Positions 12,126-23,779 of a stretch of 64,000 nucleotides of DNA are shown piece by piece. The notes under the pieces are model-generated. The model was given only the letters and a program-made list of their open reading frames with translations, was not told the origin of the DNA and did no database searches. This stretch comes from Ophioderma brevispina (Eukaryota; Echinodermata; Ophiuroidea; Amphilepidida; Ophiodermatidae): assembly GCA_023653785.1 (NCBI GenBank), contig JAMKCH010019809.1, positions 1-64,000 on the forward strand. Reading direction: 5' to 3'. The translations under genes and the position numbers were made by a program. How positions within the stretch are numbered: the stretch's first letter is position 1; each line of letters opens with the position of its first letter.

Positions 12126-12311
12126 GATGAATATGAAGTGCATGCACCAGTTACAGGTGAGACCTGTAATGAATGTGCAGTACATCAGTTTCAGGTGTGC
12201 ATCACCAGTAATGAATGTGCAGTACATCTGTTACAGGTGTGCATCACCAGTAATGAATGTGCAGTACATCAGTTACAGGTGTGCATCACTAGTAAGGAAT
12301 GTGCAGTACCA
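12126..12311 (+). repeat. Minisatellite, 42-bp unit, about four copies
   Basis: Units start at 12168, 12210, 12252 and 12294 (last one partial), with a diverged unit before 12168. Each unit reads 'aatgaatgtgcagtacat' followed by 'cagttacaggtgtgcatca'. Because 42 is a multiple of three, the frame stays open and would give a 14-residue repeat with 'NECAVH' and 'QVCITS'. There is no sign that this is translated. Confidence 0.92.
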
Positions 12312-13029
12312 GATCAAGTGTAGTATCTCTAAAGTAAGTTTCATCTGTGGAAAAAATTTTAAAGAAGCTGATTTCAACTGATTTTGGTAGGTATGGGTGT
12401 CAACATTTACCAAAAAAAAGTGAGATATTGTAGGGGGTGGGGAAATTGGTTTTTCGAGATTCAAAGGTCAATAACAGGGGTCAAATTTTGAAATTGATCC
12501 AATCATGTTGAAAAGTATACCAAGTTAATAGTTTAATCATAAGGATTCCAAAAAGGTATAGTTTGTACTATCTGCGGCCGAAAGTTTTGGAGTTATAGGC
12601 TAAAAACAGCAAAAATCAATAAAAAGGATCATTTTCAGTTGTACAGGGGTCAAATTTTGTCCATCAATCATATTTCTTCTCTCATAATAAACGTTTATGA
12701 TTACTGAGCAATGCATTACGGCCTTTATGCATATTGATAAACGACAACATAGCTTTGAATTTCCTTCACATGATGAAGTCCTTGTTCATATAAAATTGGA
12801 AGAATTCAACACAAAGTACTTGGCTACGTACAATGTATTTTGCAGTTATTTGCACTATAAATAGTTCCAGCTGATAGTAGTAATTTATCATTGTTTTTGT
12901 CCAAAGATCTGTCACTGTGGCTGAGTGGTAGTCTGTCGTTGGCTTGCTGCGAGTCTTTTCTTCCTCTCCTCTGATTTTCTATGATTTTCTTGCCGAAAGG
13001 CTTCTTTCTGTAAGAAATAAAACAAGAAA
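12312..13029. other. No gene seen
   Basis: Contains a tRNA-like A-box string 'TGGCTGAGTGG' at about 12918 but no B-box at the right distance. Otherwise nothing recognised. Confidence 0.45.
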
Positions 13030-13330
13030 TTTAAAGGTGCATTTTGTGATCCTAACACTTTTATTTTTGTTTGAGGTTATTTACAAATTTTGGGTTGATT
13101 GTGATGGTGCGTTTTGAAGATATGCGCAAATGTTCACATCACGCTGCCCCATAGGCCACTGTGTTGTAATGTGTTTATGGACAGAAACACAAAATTGCAA
13201 TTTCTTCTTAGATGAGCTCCCATGTGGCCCAAAAGGGGCCTATATCCAAAGTTTATGACCTCAAACGACAATACTTTTTGAGATATCTCATTTTCAGATT
13301 TGCCTTGTTGTAAAGACTGGAAGTGGTACA
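13030..13330 (+). repeat. Family E, copy
   Basis: Starts TTTAAAGGTGCATTTTGTGA, then 'tcctaacac', 'ccactgtg', 'tttatggaca' and 'aaattgcaatttctt'. The same ordered blocks occur at 18822-19135 and 29104-29440. No right inverted end identified. Confidence 0.7.
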
Positions 13331-13834
13331 AAGCAAGAAAGTCGACAAGATTCGTGTGTCTGTCAAATATTTAGTACACACCTTTTAGTGCAGTGATGGA
13401 TCAAGTTCATACTTGGTATGCTTATACATTTAGACAAGGGGTCTTCTTGGGAAACTTTCCATGCAATTCAAGAAACTGTACAAAAGGGCAAATAGGGTTT
13501 CATTTTGTTTGTAAGAATGTCTAGTTTTAGATTTGACCTAAAAACAAACAAAAAGATGCTGTTGTCATGGGAACAGGTTTTTTAACCTTACATTTAAAGG
13601 TTAAGTTATCTTACTGTGAAAACACCCATATGGACAATTACTCTGGTATCAAATGTAAGGTATAATCTCTCACTTTGATCTTAAATGACCATAAGGGGAA
13701 AAATTTGGGCTAGAATGGTCAGTCTTTTATTTTTGGTAAATTTTCCATATGATTCAAGAATGCAATTATGCAATAGACAAATAAGGCTTTGTGTCTTCCA
13801 CAAGTGATCGTCTTGGATTAAAACTAAGTCACAC
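13331..13834. other. No gene seen
   Basis: AT-rich sequence with no recognised frame or repeat partner. Confidence 0.45.
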
Positions 13835-14377
13835 TTAAAGGGATAAGCAGCGATAATGCAAGAGAATAAAAAAGTGTGGAAATTCATTTTTAGCTTATAA
13901 ATCAAACATAACTATGTAAAATTCCATATTTAAGGTAGGAACAAAAAACACCAAATAGTGAAAAAATGGAAGTATTTGAGCAATTTTTCATACCGTCTCC
14001 CACAAATAGACATGCAGCGATGAGGACTCAAATCTACACTAAACAGCTGATTGTGCTTAACATCAGTACAGAACAAACAGAGATCAATAATATTTGGTAT
14101 GAGGTCAAACTGTACAGGTTATGGCGCACGATATTACGCTTATAAATCTGGGATATTCACACGGAAAGGCTTTTTTATCTTGAGTCGGAATTTCGATATG
14201 CACGTATAGAAATTGCATAATAAGATAAAGTACTGCCTTGTCTTTAATACATGGATTTCAAGCCAACCAATCGCAGGTTATGTTAGCACATCAATGCCAG
14301 TAACAAAGATATAAAAATATGAATTTTGAAGATTTTTTAAATGTTTCGGATCAACAAATCGCTGCTTGTCCCTTTAA
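13835..14377 (+). mobile_element. MITE family M3, copy 1
   Basis: 543 bp. Left end TTAAAGGGATAAGCAGCGAT; right end complementary ('ATCGCTGCTTGTCCCTTTAA'). The interior matches 15167-15730 and 35847-36380, with shared blocks 'acaccaaatagtg', 'cataccgtctccc', 'ctacactaaacagctgattg' and 'gtactgccttgtctt'. No protein. Confidence 0.88.
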
Positions 14378-15166
14378 TTGCCCCATAAGATTCCCACCCC
14401 GAATTGAATTGGAATATATGTCAATGTACAAGTTGAACCTATCTATTACCTGATTGGATCATCAAGGAAAACCAAGGTAAACCAAAGTTTTAAATCTGGT
14501 TTTGTCCCCGCTAACAGGGGTGGCCTGGTTCACCTCACATTCACAGCAATTAAGGGGCGGGGATCTTTTAAGAAAAGGATGCACTTTAAAAAGTGCACCC
14601 TTTTCTTTTATATCAAATGGCTATAAATTAAAATATTCACAAAGAGAAATAAACCTTCTGTAACTCATGCGATCAAACATTCGGAAAGTGGGACATCACC
14701 TTCATCATCGTCATCATCATCATAAACCCACAAATGCCTTTTGGAAACCAAATTCAACATTTAGTACTCCTACATCTGAACAAAAGAGGCATCAAATTTC
14801 CCTGTCACCTTAATATCCAGGATACCTGAATCTCAAAATAAGACATGCCTTTTCATGCTGCAGGGTCTTTCATTATCTTCAAAAGCCACTCTTCTTCAAC
14901 AAGTAGACTTATATAAAATATGCTTTAAGTGCTTTTGTGAACAAAACACCCATGGCTATATATATATAGTCATTTCGAGGGTGTATGAAATCACCCTTAT
15001 GAAGAAACTGTCTCAGAGAAGATTGTTTTTGATCAAACTAGCTAAGGTCTCTTTTCATCCTGCAGGTGTTTCTGTAACTCTCTAAAGGCCACAGTCAACA
15101 AGCAGGTTATCTACTTGACTTTACCTTAAAGCACCTTTGAACATGAACTGCAGGGATTTCCCTATA
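14378..15166. other. Spacer with a strong hairpin at 14572-14604
   Basis: No gene. Contains the block shared with 9513-9560 (at 14477-14520). It also has a hairpin GAAAAGGaTGCACTTT / AAAGTGCAccCTTTTC separated by two bases at about 14572-14604, an ATC microsatellite near 14706-14732 and a short TA run near 14958. Confidence 0.55.
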
Positions 15167-15730
15167 TTAAAGGGAGTAGCAGCGACAATGTGAGAGAATC
15201 GAAAAAAAGTGGAAATGCATTTTTTAAACTTATAAATCATGGCTAAGTGTGTACAATTCCATATAACTGCTTTAATGTAGAAATAAAACACCAAATAGTG
15301 AAAAAATAGAGTTTTTGAAGAAATTTTTCATACCGTCTCCCGCCAATAGACATACAGTGACGCGTGACGGCATCTCAAAATCTACACTAAACAGCTGATT
15401 GTGGTTTACACCGGTACAGAATAAACAAAGACCAATAATGTTTGTATATGAGTTCAAACTGCATTGATCACGGTTCACAATACCATGCTGAAAGACCAAG
15501 ATATTTACCGGGAAAGGCTTTTTCGACCTCAAGTCGGAATTTTGATACACACGTATAGAAATTACAGAATCAGATAAAAAGTACTGCCTTGTCTTTAATA
15601 CACAGATTTCAAGCCAGCCACTTGCAGGGTATGTTTGCATATCCATGCTAGTAACAAAAATGTTTAAAAATATGAATTTTGATTATTTTTTTGATATTTT
15701 GGATTAGCAAATCGCTGCTAATCCCTTTAA
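15167..15730 (+). mobile_element. MITE family M3, copy 2
   Basis: 564 bp with ends TTAAAGGGAGTAGCAGCGA and TCGCTGCTAATCCCTTTAA. Closest in sequence to the 35.8-kb copy; interior as in copy 1. Non-coding. Confidence 0.88.
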
Positions 15731-16494
15731 AGAGACAGGAGGAGATTTTTTGAGATACAAATTTCTCTCAATTTACACTTGGTAAGTGGAAGCACCTACC
15801 CAGAATGTTTCGGAGGATTATTGGTCAAACAAGAACAAAAGAAACACAAAAAACTATATTGAACTTACCTGCTATCGTAATCGTCCCTATAGAAAAAGCA
15901 TGCTTTGATTTTCTGTTGTGCACGACAGAAAATGCAAATCATCATCTTAATTATCTTATTACATTACAACCGCATATTTAGCTTATTCACTTCAGGTGTG
16001 ATTTGATACATTGTTAACCATAATTCCAAATAAGCAAAAAAAAAAAACAAGTTAGAAAAAAATTGATGTTGCTTCATTCTGGAAATGTCCTCATGTCTCT
16101 TTAAAGGAATATCCTAAGACTTTTTAAAAGAAGCTACATGTACTTATAGGCCTACCTGGTTTTTTTTTTCACTTCCAAATTTGTTGCATCTTTAGAGACC
16201 ATTTACTATCTTAAAAACAACAGAATAGCATTTCTTGGCTTTCACGCTTACTCAAAGAATATCTGTGGGCCACCAATCAGGACAAATATACAAATGAGCT
16301 CATGCAAATTTATCGTCAACACTTTGCATTGGTAATAATTAAGTCCATCACTCACTAACCACATACCAAGTTTCATCAAATTAGGACTATGTGTTCTGGT
16401 CAAGGTTCACTTGGTTGTAAAAACGTTTACGAGAAACAATATATACACCATACAGCACACAAATGCTATGTGTGCCTTAATTCCAGGTAAGTTG
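15731..16494. other. No gene seen
   Basis: AT-rich with two A or T runs (about 16038 and 16160). No recognised frame or repeat. Confidence 0.45.
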
Positions 16495-17725
16495 GTCACA
16501 AACAAACCGAATCTATAGATAGAAGTTGTACAAGGTTTTCACGCATGCGTAAATCGACTCTTGTCACTGACGCTGGTCACCGACGGCACTTTTCACCTGC
16601 AAAGTACATTCCTAACGATGCAAATAACCACGGCTATTAAAGGTGCAACAAGAGATTTTGAGGCACCCTAATATTGTGTCATAATAGTAATTTCATGTAG
16701 ATTAGACACTCAATAGATTTCTTACCTTGTATTTGACTACAGAAATCCCTTAAAAGAGAGAAAAAAAGTGATTTTGATTTGCTTATATTTCAATATAAAA
16801 CAAAGACTGAATTTTGTATTTGCTCCTATACAAAATTAGAAATTTCACAATTTGTGTGCCAAAGAAACATTTCTTAACTTAATCCTTTCAGATGGGGATA
16901 TTTTTGATGGAATGCTTTATATCAGGGCAAAAATCAGTACTTTCAATTTTTTAAGGGACTCCTGATATGTGAAATCTCTCGTTGCACCTTTAATATAGTG
17001 CTCAATCCATCCACGGCTATAACTGACCTAAGTTTAAATGAACCGAGTTGCAGTATACACACAACCTAATGCAGTAAATCTTTGTGTGTACATTGTACAT
17101 GCATATCATGCTTGACCGCACCGCAACTGACCCTGCCGAGTCAAAAGCACAGTACTGCGCATATAATTATGACAGTAATCAACCCTCCCATTGCATTTCC
17201 CAATTCAAACTTGGTTCCACTGCCAAACAATAGCCATGCATATTTGCAATGGCAACGTAGTAAACGTAAATGTCACTCTGCATAGATGACACAGTGTGTT
17301 CAGGATTGAACAAAGTGACAAGCAAAACCGGCAACAATCGTACATGTCACTAGTCCAAATTATATTGCGCATAATATACAACGATTATTTAGGAGTACTT
17401 TTTTGAAACCCTCATTTCTATGATTGACCATGTGCACCAATTACATGAACAAACACAAAAACAAACACCAACATTCACCAAAGGAAAGTCTTGATTTGAT
17501 CTATTCTATTTTGCAAACTTCTGATAGCGGGTACCATCATGGTTTGCCCATTAATCATTGCGCATATATTTTTGACCACCTGAGCTCCGTCTGAGAATGT
17601 CTCTTCTCGAACTCATAACAACATTGTCGAATTCCAGAAATCTTCCCAAGGCTGTATCATAAAAATATGACGTCACCATGCCGCGGAACATTCCGTAATG
17701 AGCGGCGCTCTTCATCCATCGCGAA
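16495..17725 (+). repeat. Dispersed repeat R1, copy 2, split by an M1 element
   Basis: Same ordered blocks as copy 1 (100-835). The M1 element at 16637-16993 lies inside it: R1 sequence stops near 16636 after 'ccacggctat' and resumes by about 17020 ('acctaag', 'tatacacacaacc'). Copy 1 is continuous at the matching place. This copy contains a full CRE palindrome TGACGTCA at about 17669; copy 1 has TGACGTCT there. Confidence 0.78.
16637..16993 (+). mobile_element. MITE family M1, copy 2 (nested in R1)
   Basis: 357 bp with TTAAAGGTGCAACAAGAGAT at the left and its complement at the right, interior as copy 1. Nested inside R1, so it is younger than that R1 insertion. A ten-base string 'ccacggctat' occurs just left of the element and again 18 bases beyond its right end. 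Confidence 0.88.
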
Positions 17726-18136
17726 CCAGTTGAGTCCTTATCTGGTAGTCCCACAAAAACGAACAAGGATTTTGCTGGTCTCACGCTCACATACATTATA
17801 TGGCTTCATTCCTGATATAGAAGCATATGTTGGGAAGTATACATACTCCCAACAGGGAGTAATTGCCACCCCTCCCATCCAATCATTACTTCAAGATCAC
17901 GATCATCCATCCATACCTCTAAATTTCCTTCCTGGTTGGGCTGTTTTGTTTTATATGTGTCAAATATCAATTGACAAAATTTCCATTTCAGAATCTGTTC
18001 CAAATCATAGATAACAGAGTATATAGTAACCACGCCATACCATTCTGTACATTTTTTGCTGAAAAAAAATATCCGCGGCCGCTCAGAGTACCCGCTATAA
18101 GTGTCGCCTGCCATCGCCGGTTTGTGATGAGGGCCT
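17726..18136. other. No gene seen
   Basis: Several overlapping open frames on both strands, none with a recognised motif. Confidence 0.4.
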
Positions 18137-18300
18137 CATATGACCTTGACCTCGACATGTGACATTTGACAAACCTTGACATGTGACCTTTGACCTTACA
18201 GACAAATGATGGTTTGAATGTAATATCCATAAACCAAGTTTGGTTTCCCAACTTGACCTCAATAGCTTTTGACTTGGAATGTGACCTTTGACAGTACCCA
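18137..18300 (+). promoter_or_regulatory. Array of TGACCT/TGACCTTTGACCT half-sites
   Basis: Within 165 bp the hexamer TGACCT or a one-base variant recurs at least seven times. One perfect direct repeat with one spacer base, TGACCTTTGACCT, lies at 18184-18196; it is the DR1 type bound by RXR-, HNF4- and COUP-type receptors. TGACCTTTGAC recurs near 18281. The period is irregular. This may be a low-complexity repeat that merely resembles receptor sites. Confidence 0.45.
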
Positions 18301-18482
18301 CCATCCACAATGAGGGATCCCACATTGCAACCTACAACTCAAGTTTGGTTTAATCCATTGAAGTATATGAATATTACAAGCAATGTAAACCCCTTTCTCA
18401 CAACACCAGACTACATCAACAACAAAAATCAAATACTACAACAACAGTGGACAAAGTGATCCATGTGTCTTCCTGCCTTACC

Positions 18483-18824
18483 TTAAAGGTGCGTGTTCCG
18501 TCGTCTTTGGGACCCCCTCTGATTTACCCCGGAAGTAGTATCTATTTTGATATCAATGAAAGGCCGTATTTTCTCATTATCTATCCTGAATTTGATCCCT
18601 CAAATCCCATTTCAATATCCAATATAAACAAAAACGCGTTTTAGTGTTAACCAACATAGTAGTACAGTATTTAAATATCTTTGCAACATGCATCTATTAC
18701 CGTCTAATCCATCAAAAACCGCAAGGGTCGGTTTCCCACAGTACTTTAGGTTTTATGGCAAGTGCCAGGCTCGCATGATCAAGTAGAGAACACAATACAC
18801 ATAATCGGAAACAGCACCATTTAA
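18483..18824 (-). mobile_element. MITE family M4, copy 1
   Basis: About 340 bp, in reverse orientation relative to the copies at 28779 and 38422. Ends: TTAAAGGTGCGTGTTCCGTC at 18483 and a complementary 'CGGAAACAGCACC' at 18806-18818. Shared interior: 'gtagagaacacaatacac', the 'tttcccacagtact' block, and a G/C tract next to 'gggacccc' (18510). Non-coding. Confidence 0.75.
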
Positions 18825-19135
18825 ATGTGCATTTCGTGATTCCAGCACCTTCTGTTTTATTCATATTCACTAGCTAATCCCTTGAAAAGCTATTCACCAC
18901 TTTTTAGCTGAATCCCAACTTTTTATTTAGCTGATCCCCCCGGTCGTTTTGAACGGTCTCATAGCCCACTGTGCTATAATTTCTGTCCGTTTATGGACAA
19001 GAAAATACAAATTGCAAATTTCCTACCGACACAACGAATTATTTCACGTAGATTTGTCACCATTGATTACTAATGCTAACGTTCAGATATATGAAAATCT
19101 CAACTTTATTGAGGTAAAGTCGGGGGGACGAGGTA
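18822..19135 (+). repeat. Family E, copy
   Basis: Begins 'TTTAAATGTGCATTTCGTGA' directly after the M4 element, then 'ccactgtgct', 'tctgtccgtttatggaca', 'tcaacttt' and 'gtcggggggacgaggt'. Matches 29104-29440 block for block. Confidence 0.72.
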
Positions 19136-19196
19136 GTGGATAACGAAATTGGGGGGGCTCGGGGCGCTGGGGTGGTAAGTGGTAGAAGGGGGGGTC

Positions 19197-19760
19197 CGGA
19201 TCCACGGACCCAACATTTTTGTTTTTTGTGTGCCATTTTTAACGGTAATTATTTTTGCCCGAAATTTTATGGGGGTAATTGCCTAAATAATCAGTTTGCG
19301 CATATTTTGGTGGAAAAAAATTCAAATCGGCCATGGCGGATTTACGCTAATTGGCATAAATAATCATTTTGTGCGCTCTCTCCTCAAATTTGTTTTGCCT
19401 CTTAAATCATACTCGAGTAACGTCTTTTTAAATTTTAATTTCAGCATTGTAAATGTATTTGTAGGTTCTCCTATTATGAGCCAAATTTATGAAAAAGTCT
19501 TCTCGGGAAAAATGGTTTTTCGTTTTGGCGGAAGAATTTGGTGCGTGTTGCAAAAATCAGTTTTTGGGCGCCATTTTGAATCGGTAATACACCGATTTTC
19601 AATTGTTTTGCTGTTTGTGGTCGTGTGATGTACCCGCCATGCAATGACCAGAGTTTTGGTAAAAAATTCCACCAGCTAGTGGTTTTCAGAGGGGGGTCCA
19701 CATGGGGGACCCCCCTTTATACACAAACGGTAGTGCACAAGACCTTATAATATACACTTG
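19197..19760 (+). repeat. Family F, copy 1
   Basis: Matches 23040-23475 in the same orientation: 'gcatattttggtgg', 'caaatcggccatgg', 'ttgttttgcctctta', 'tgatgtaccc' and 'tgcacaagacctta'. A strong hairpin GGGGGGTCC / GGACCCCCC sits at 19691-19715, where the other copy has a plain run of G. Non-coding. Confidence 0.75.
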
Positions 19761-21176
19761 TGTTAAGCAGGCGACACAAAAAGTGGGTCAAACCTGAATA
19801 AAGTATCTGTCCTGCAAAAGAGCCCCCAAACAGTACATGCACAACTCTGAAATGGGCATACATCATTTAGCTCCCTATCTGAGAGTCTGCAAAATGGCAT
19901 TTTCTTTACCTAACGCAAAAGTACTGAACACCAATTCTATGAAATTGATTTTGTCTAAAATACTGACAAGCACCAACTAATAGAATACATTTATTACCAA
20001 AGTGTCCATCTTCCATTTTGATCCTTCGTCCGAAGTCCATTTGAGTCAAAAAATGACGAACCTCTGGGGTTTAAAAGCCTAAACCCCCATTTTCGAACAT
20101 TACAACTGAATGAGTTCTAGTATACTTTGACGATTCGCCAGAAAAGGAACTTGGCATTGAAATGTGGCACGGTCGATAGACACTAACACCGCACTCCAAA
20201 TGAAACCTTACACAACAAAGCCCATTGGAAATCTTTGAAGTGTCATTTTCAAGATTGGACTTTTCAACCTTTCAAGCACAACCAGCTGAATTGCCATTCT
20301 TTCTTCACTATTTTGTATCTTAATATTAGGTTGTCCTTTTTTTTTTTTTTAAAATTTAAGAGGAAACTTCACAACAAGAAAAAACCCAACTGTTTTCAGT
20401 TAGGAGAGCTGTTTTTCAGTCTCTCGTCTATATCTATTACAAAAACTATTCCGTTATTTTTGTTGCTAGGTTATATAAACTCTCAAAACTTTAATTTTTT
20501 TTTCAGACATGTAATAATCTCAATTTTTAATTGAACATTTTTTACACTTTATGCATATTATCAGTGAAAGCTCAATTTATTCCTCCTTTTCAATGATAAG
20601 ATTTATTTTCTTCATGGTTGATAACATTCCGTTGAATACTGTAGTTCTAGAACTCTTTTGTCCATTCTAAATTGCCCACAACAAAATATCAGAATGTCAT
20701 TTTAATTTTTGAAGTTTGAATGTATTTCAGTCAAAAAATATAATAAAATTCTAAGTTTTCACTTCAATTGGGGCACGTACTGCAACCATAAGCTAGGGAA
20801 TTATAGCTTTTAGCAATGCCTCTCTGTAACAACAACATAGCCAAGGAGAATGTTGAACTGTGCTTGCATTAAGATGTTTTCCCTCGTAAAAAATGTGTTT
20901 GGACGTCATTTCCACAGCAGAACAAGAGTATGATCCTGGGGTCCTTTTAAATAAATTGCACAACCTACATGTATAAGTTTTCCTTTCTGAATATACTAGA
21001 TCCAGGATGTAAGTTTTTCAGCAATACCTGAATTCCATCTTCTACTTTTTTTTTATTTCTTTACAGGCCCATTTTTGGAGTCTTTTAACCAAATTCACAC
21101 ACTTTTTTTCTGGCTGTTTAGACTTTACCTCTTCAGGCCGTCTTACATCCCTTTGCAAACACACATTCCAATTCCC
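19761..21176. other. No gene seen
   Basis: 1.4 kb of AT-rich DNA; an open frame at 20235-20534 is low-complexity (F/N/K/S rich) and not recognised. Confidence 0.45.
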
Positions 21177-21535
21177 TTAAGGCACTATCAATGATCCCGA
21201 GCCGAAGAGGGCAAAATATTTTAACTTGCTGGAATAGCTTAAAAGTGAATAATAAGTCTGTAAATTCTCATAGGTTATTTTTACAATCGAAAAATAGATA
21301 GAAAAAGAGAAAAAAACCAAAACGCGTGTCCAAAGAGATGCATCTCCATTGAATTCGTGTTTTGTGTAAGTGTCCGAACGGACATTATGACTAAAATTCT
21401 TATTTTGTTTATAGTTGCTTTTGGTCCTATACTTATGGGTATGTTAGGGTACTTAAACCTGTTACAAACATGCAAAATCTGATTTTTTATGATTTTTTTG
21501 ATATTCTGGTTGAGCAATCACTGATAGGTCTTTAA
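21177..21535 (+). mobile_element. MITE family M2, copy 1
   Basis: About 358 bp: left end TTAAGGCACTATCAATGAT, right end 'AATCACTGATAGGTCTTTAA'. A small palindrome GTCCGaaCGGAC lies in the middle (21372-21383) and is kept in copies at 36694 and 41223. Non-coding. Confidence 0.85.
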
Positions 21536-22753
21536 CAAGGGCACTATCAGTGACCCACTTGAAAGAGTCAAAATACTTGAATTTGCAGGAAGAGCCTTAA
21601 AAGTGAAAAAAGTCTGTAGTTACATTTTCGCAAAAGAACGAGTGGCATAAAGGGAAGAAAACAGTGTTTAAGGATATGAATCTCGTTCAATGACATGTTG
21701 TGTTCTGTCCGTATGAAACATAAAATGATAAAATATCCTTACAGACTCTTAAGCCATGGGCGGGTTTGGCTCATCGGGCTCGCGCCCGCCATTAAAAATC
21801 CAACAAAAAGAGGGAAAGGTAGTTGTATAGTTCACTCGCCCCCTAGAACCACAGGGACCGCGCAAACCCCCTTCCCCCCAAAAATAAGTTAATAAGACAC
21901 GATTAGGGTCCTACTGACCAAACTTTTCGTTGTACTCCTATTATAACGCGTTAAAGGCGTAAGAAATAAATCAAAATCTCTAACAGGGCGCGCGCCCTGA
22001 TCGTCGACATGGAAGGGGGTGATGGGTCTGACAACTGCAAGGCTCTCGTAACTAGCACCCTCTGTCAAATCGCATCCCGCCCGGTGACTGTGACTGTTTG
22101 CGAGACTATACGTATCGTAAAACGTTTGGCGCGAATTTTCGTAGTGGTCAATTCAATCTTAAAAACGACATACGTTACAGGTTCAGTGGTCATACTCATG
22201 AAGAGGAATCCGTGGAGTACAACTTGTTAAAGCTGAAGCTTTCTAGCCTAAGGTGTCAAATTATGATATGTATTTCATTTTCAAAAGTTGTATATCATCC
22301 TTTGGATCTTTGCGTTAGCTAAAAAACAAGCTGAAAAATAGGCCTTCTTGGCCTTTGAAAAAACACGAAAACCACACCCCAGAGCTTCGGGGGCTTTGCC
22401 CCCTCGACCGCCGCCGGGGCTTTGAACCCTGGACCCAACGGTGCCCTTAAGCAAGCCCTGACGCCCACGCCGCAATGGAACCCCCCGCCTTGCTTCGCTA
22501 TGCTTTTATGTTGATACATTTTCTCAGCCCCCGCCAAACAACCCCCCCCTTCCCCCCCCGTCCCCCCCTCTAATTCAGATCCTGGCTACGCCTCTCCTTT
22601 ATAATATTTTTGTGGTTATTAGGCCTATTTTTGCTTTTGGTCTTATCACTGCTAAGATATGAATGAAATACCCCTATATATCTTGACCTGATTTTTGATA
22701 GGTTTTTTTTTTTTTCAATTTCTATTTAGAAAATCACTGATAGTGCCTTTTTA
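21536..22753 (+). mobile_element. MITE family M2, copy 2, split by a GC-rich insertion
   Basis: Ends 'AAGGGCACTATCAGTGAC' at the left and 'AATCACTGATAGTGCCTTTTTAA' at the right match family M2. Its left half runs to about 21745 and its right half resumes near 22600 ('tgcttttggtcttatcactg'). It directly abuts copy 1, sharing the TTAA-type junction, so two members lie head to tail. Confidence 0.75.
21746..22600. mobile_element. GC-rich insertion inside M2 copy 2, hAT-like right end
   Basis: This roughly 850-bp block is much richer in G+C than its surroundings. It ends with 'agatcctggctacgcct' at about 22577-22594, the complement of the 'AGGCGTAGCCAGGATC' end common in hAT-type miniature elements. 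The left end near 21752 ('gggcgggtttggctc') is a weak partner only. C runs near 22530-22568. No transposase frame seen. Confidence 0.45.
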
Positions 22754-23039
22754 AATCACACAACCAGGTGTTTAATACTTAAGGTCCCAGAAATGAGATG
22801 ATAAATCAAGTCCAAATTTTACGTGGCAATATTCCAATAAACAAGGAGGGCCACCAAAAGATACCGACCATTGACAATCATTAGTGAAACTATTGATTTT
22901 TTAGTCAGCCATGGAATAGATTCACACCAGTCCCTGGAAAGTTTCTATTACTCTCTGAAAAATCAAAGTCCACTTGATATGATGTTCATGATGTCTCACC
23001 ACCGAAATATTAAATGCTTTCTTCTTCGTTGCCCCTCTC

Positions 23040-23475
23040 CTCCTTGTCCCCAGTTTTTAATGCTAAATTAGTTTTTGCCCAAAATGTTATATAATGCCTA
23101 ATTATTATTGGGCATATTTTGGTGGAAAAACCCTCAAATTGGCCATGACATTTTTATGCTAAGAAGCATTTTGGTGAGGCTATGCAAAACTTGTTTTGCC
23201 CCTTCAGTCATACTGGAGTGACCCTTTTAAAAATTTTTCATTGCTCATGTAAAGGTATTTATTTTCTCCTATAATGAGATCAATTTTTGGTGCACTTCCT
23301 GTCAAAATTGGTTGTTGATCTCCATTAATTTTGTCTCTGATTTTGGTCTTGTTGATGTACCCATCAAAACCAGTCTTTGTAAACATCCAATAATTAATTG
23401 CAAAGGGTTGTCGGGGGGGGGTCCTTATACACTAACAGGAATGTACAAGACCTTAAAGATTTATACACTTAATAG
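23040..23475 (+). repeat. Family F, copy 2
   Basis: Shorter and more degraded version of 19197-19760, same block order, ending with a run of nine G near 23412 and 'gtacaagacctta'. Confidence 0.72.
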
Positions 23476-23779
23476 CCCAGTCCCTAAGTACAATTATTGT
23501 GGGTCCTTGTTCCGAAAAGTGGAACTTGGCATGCAATACACTATATTGACCCTGAATAATTTCTTGAATCGAGTGCCAAAAATGGAGTTCCCTCCTAGTT
23601 TGGCCTACAGTGTCCCTCTATAGTTTTTAACCCACTTAATTAAATTTCCTTGCAAGAGCTTATCATGCCATACTCCAAGTTTTTGAACCAAATAATGTCC
23701 AATAAGGTTTTAACAATGATGCACATATATTAACTATCATTTACAATCAATATCAATATGGCTGTGCCCATCTTAAGAT

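Noticed and set aside
12905..12965. tRNA-like A-box 'TGGCTGAGTGG'
   Set aside because: No B-box at the right distance and no acceptor stem; at best a degraded SINE head.
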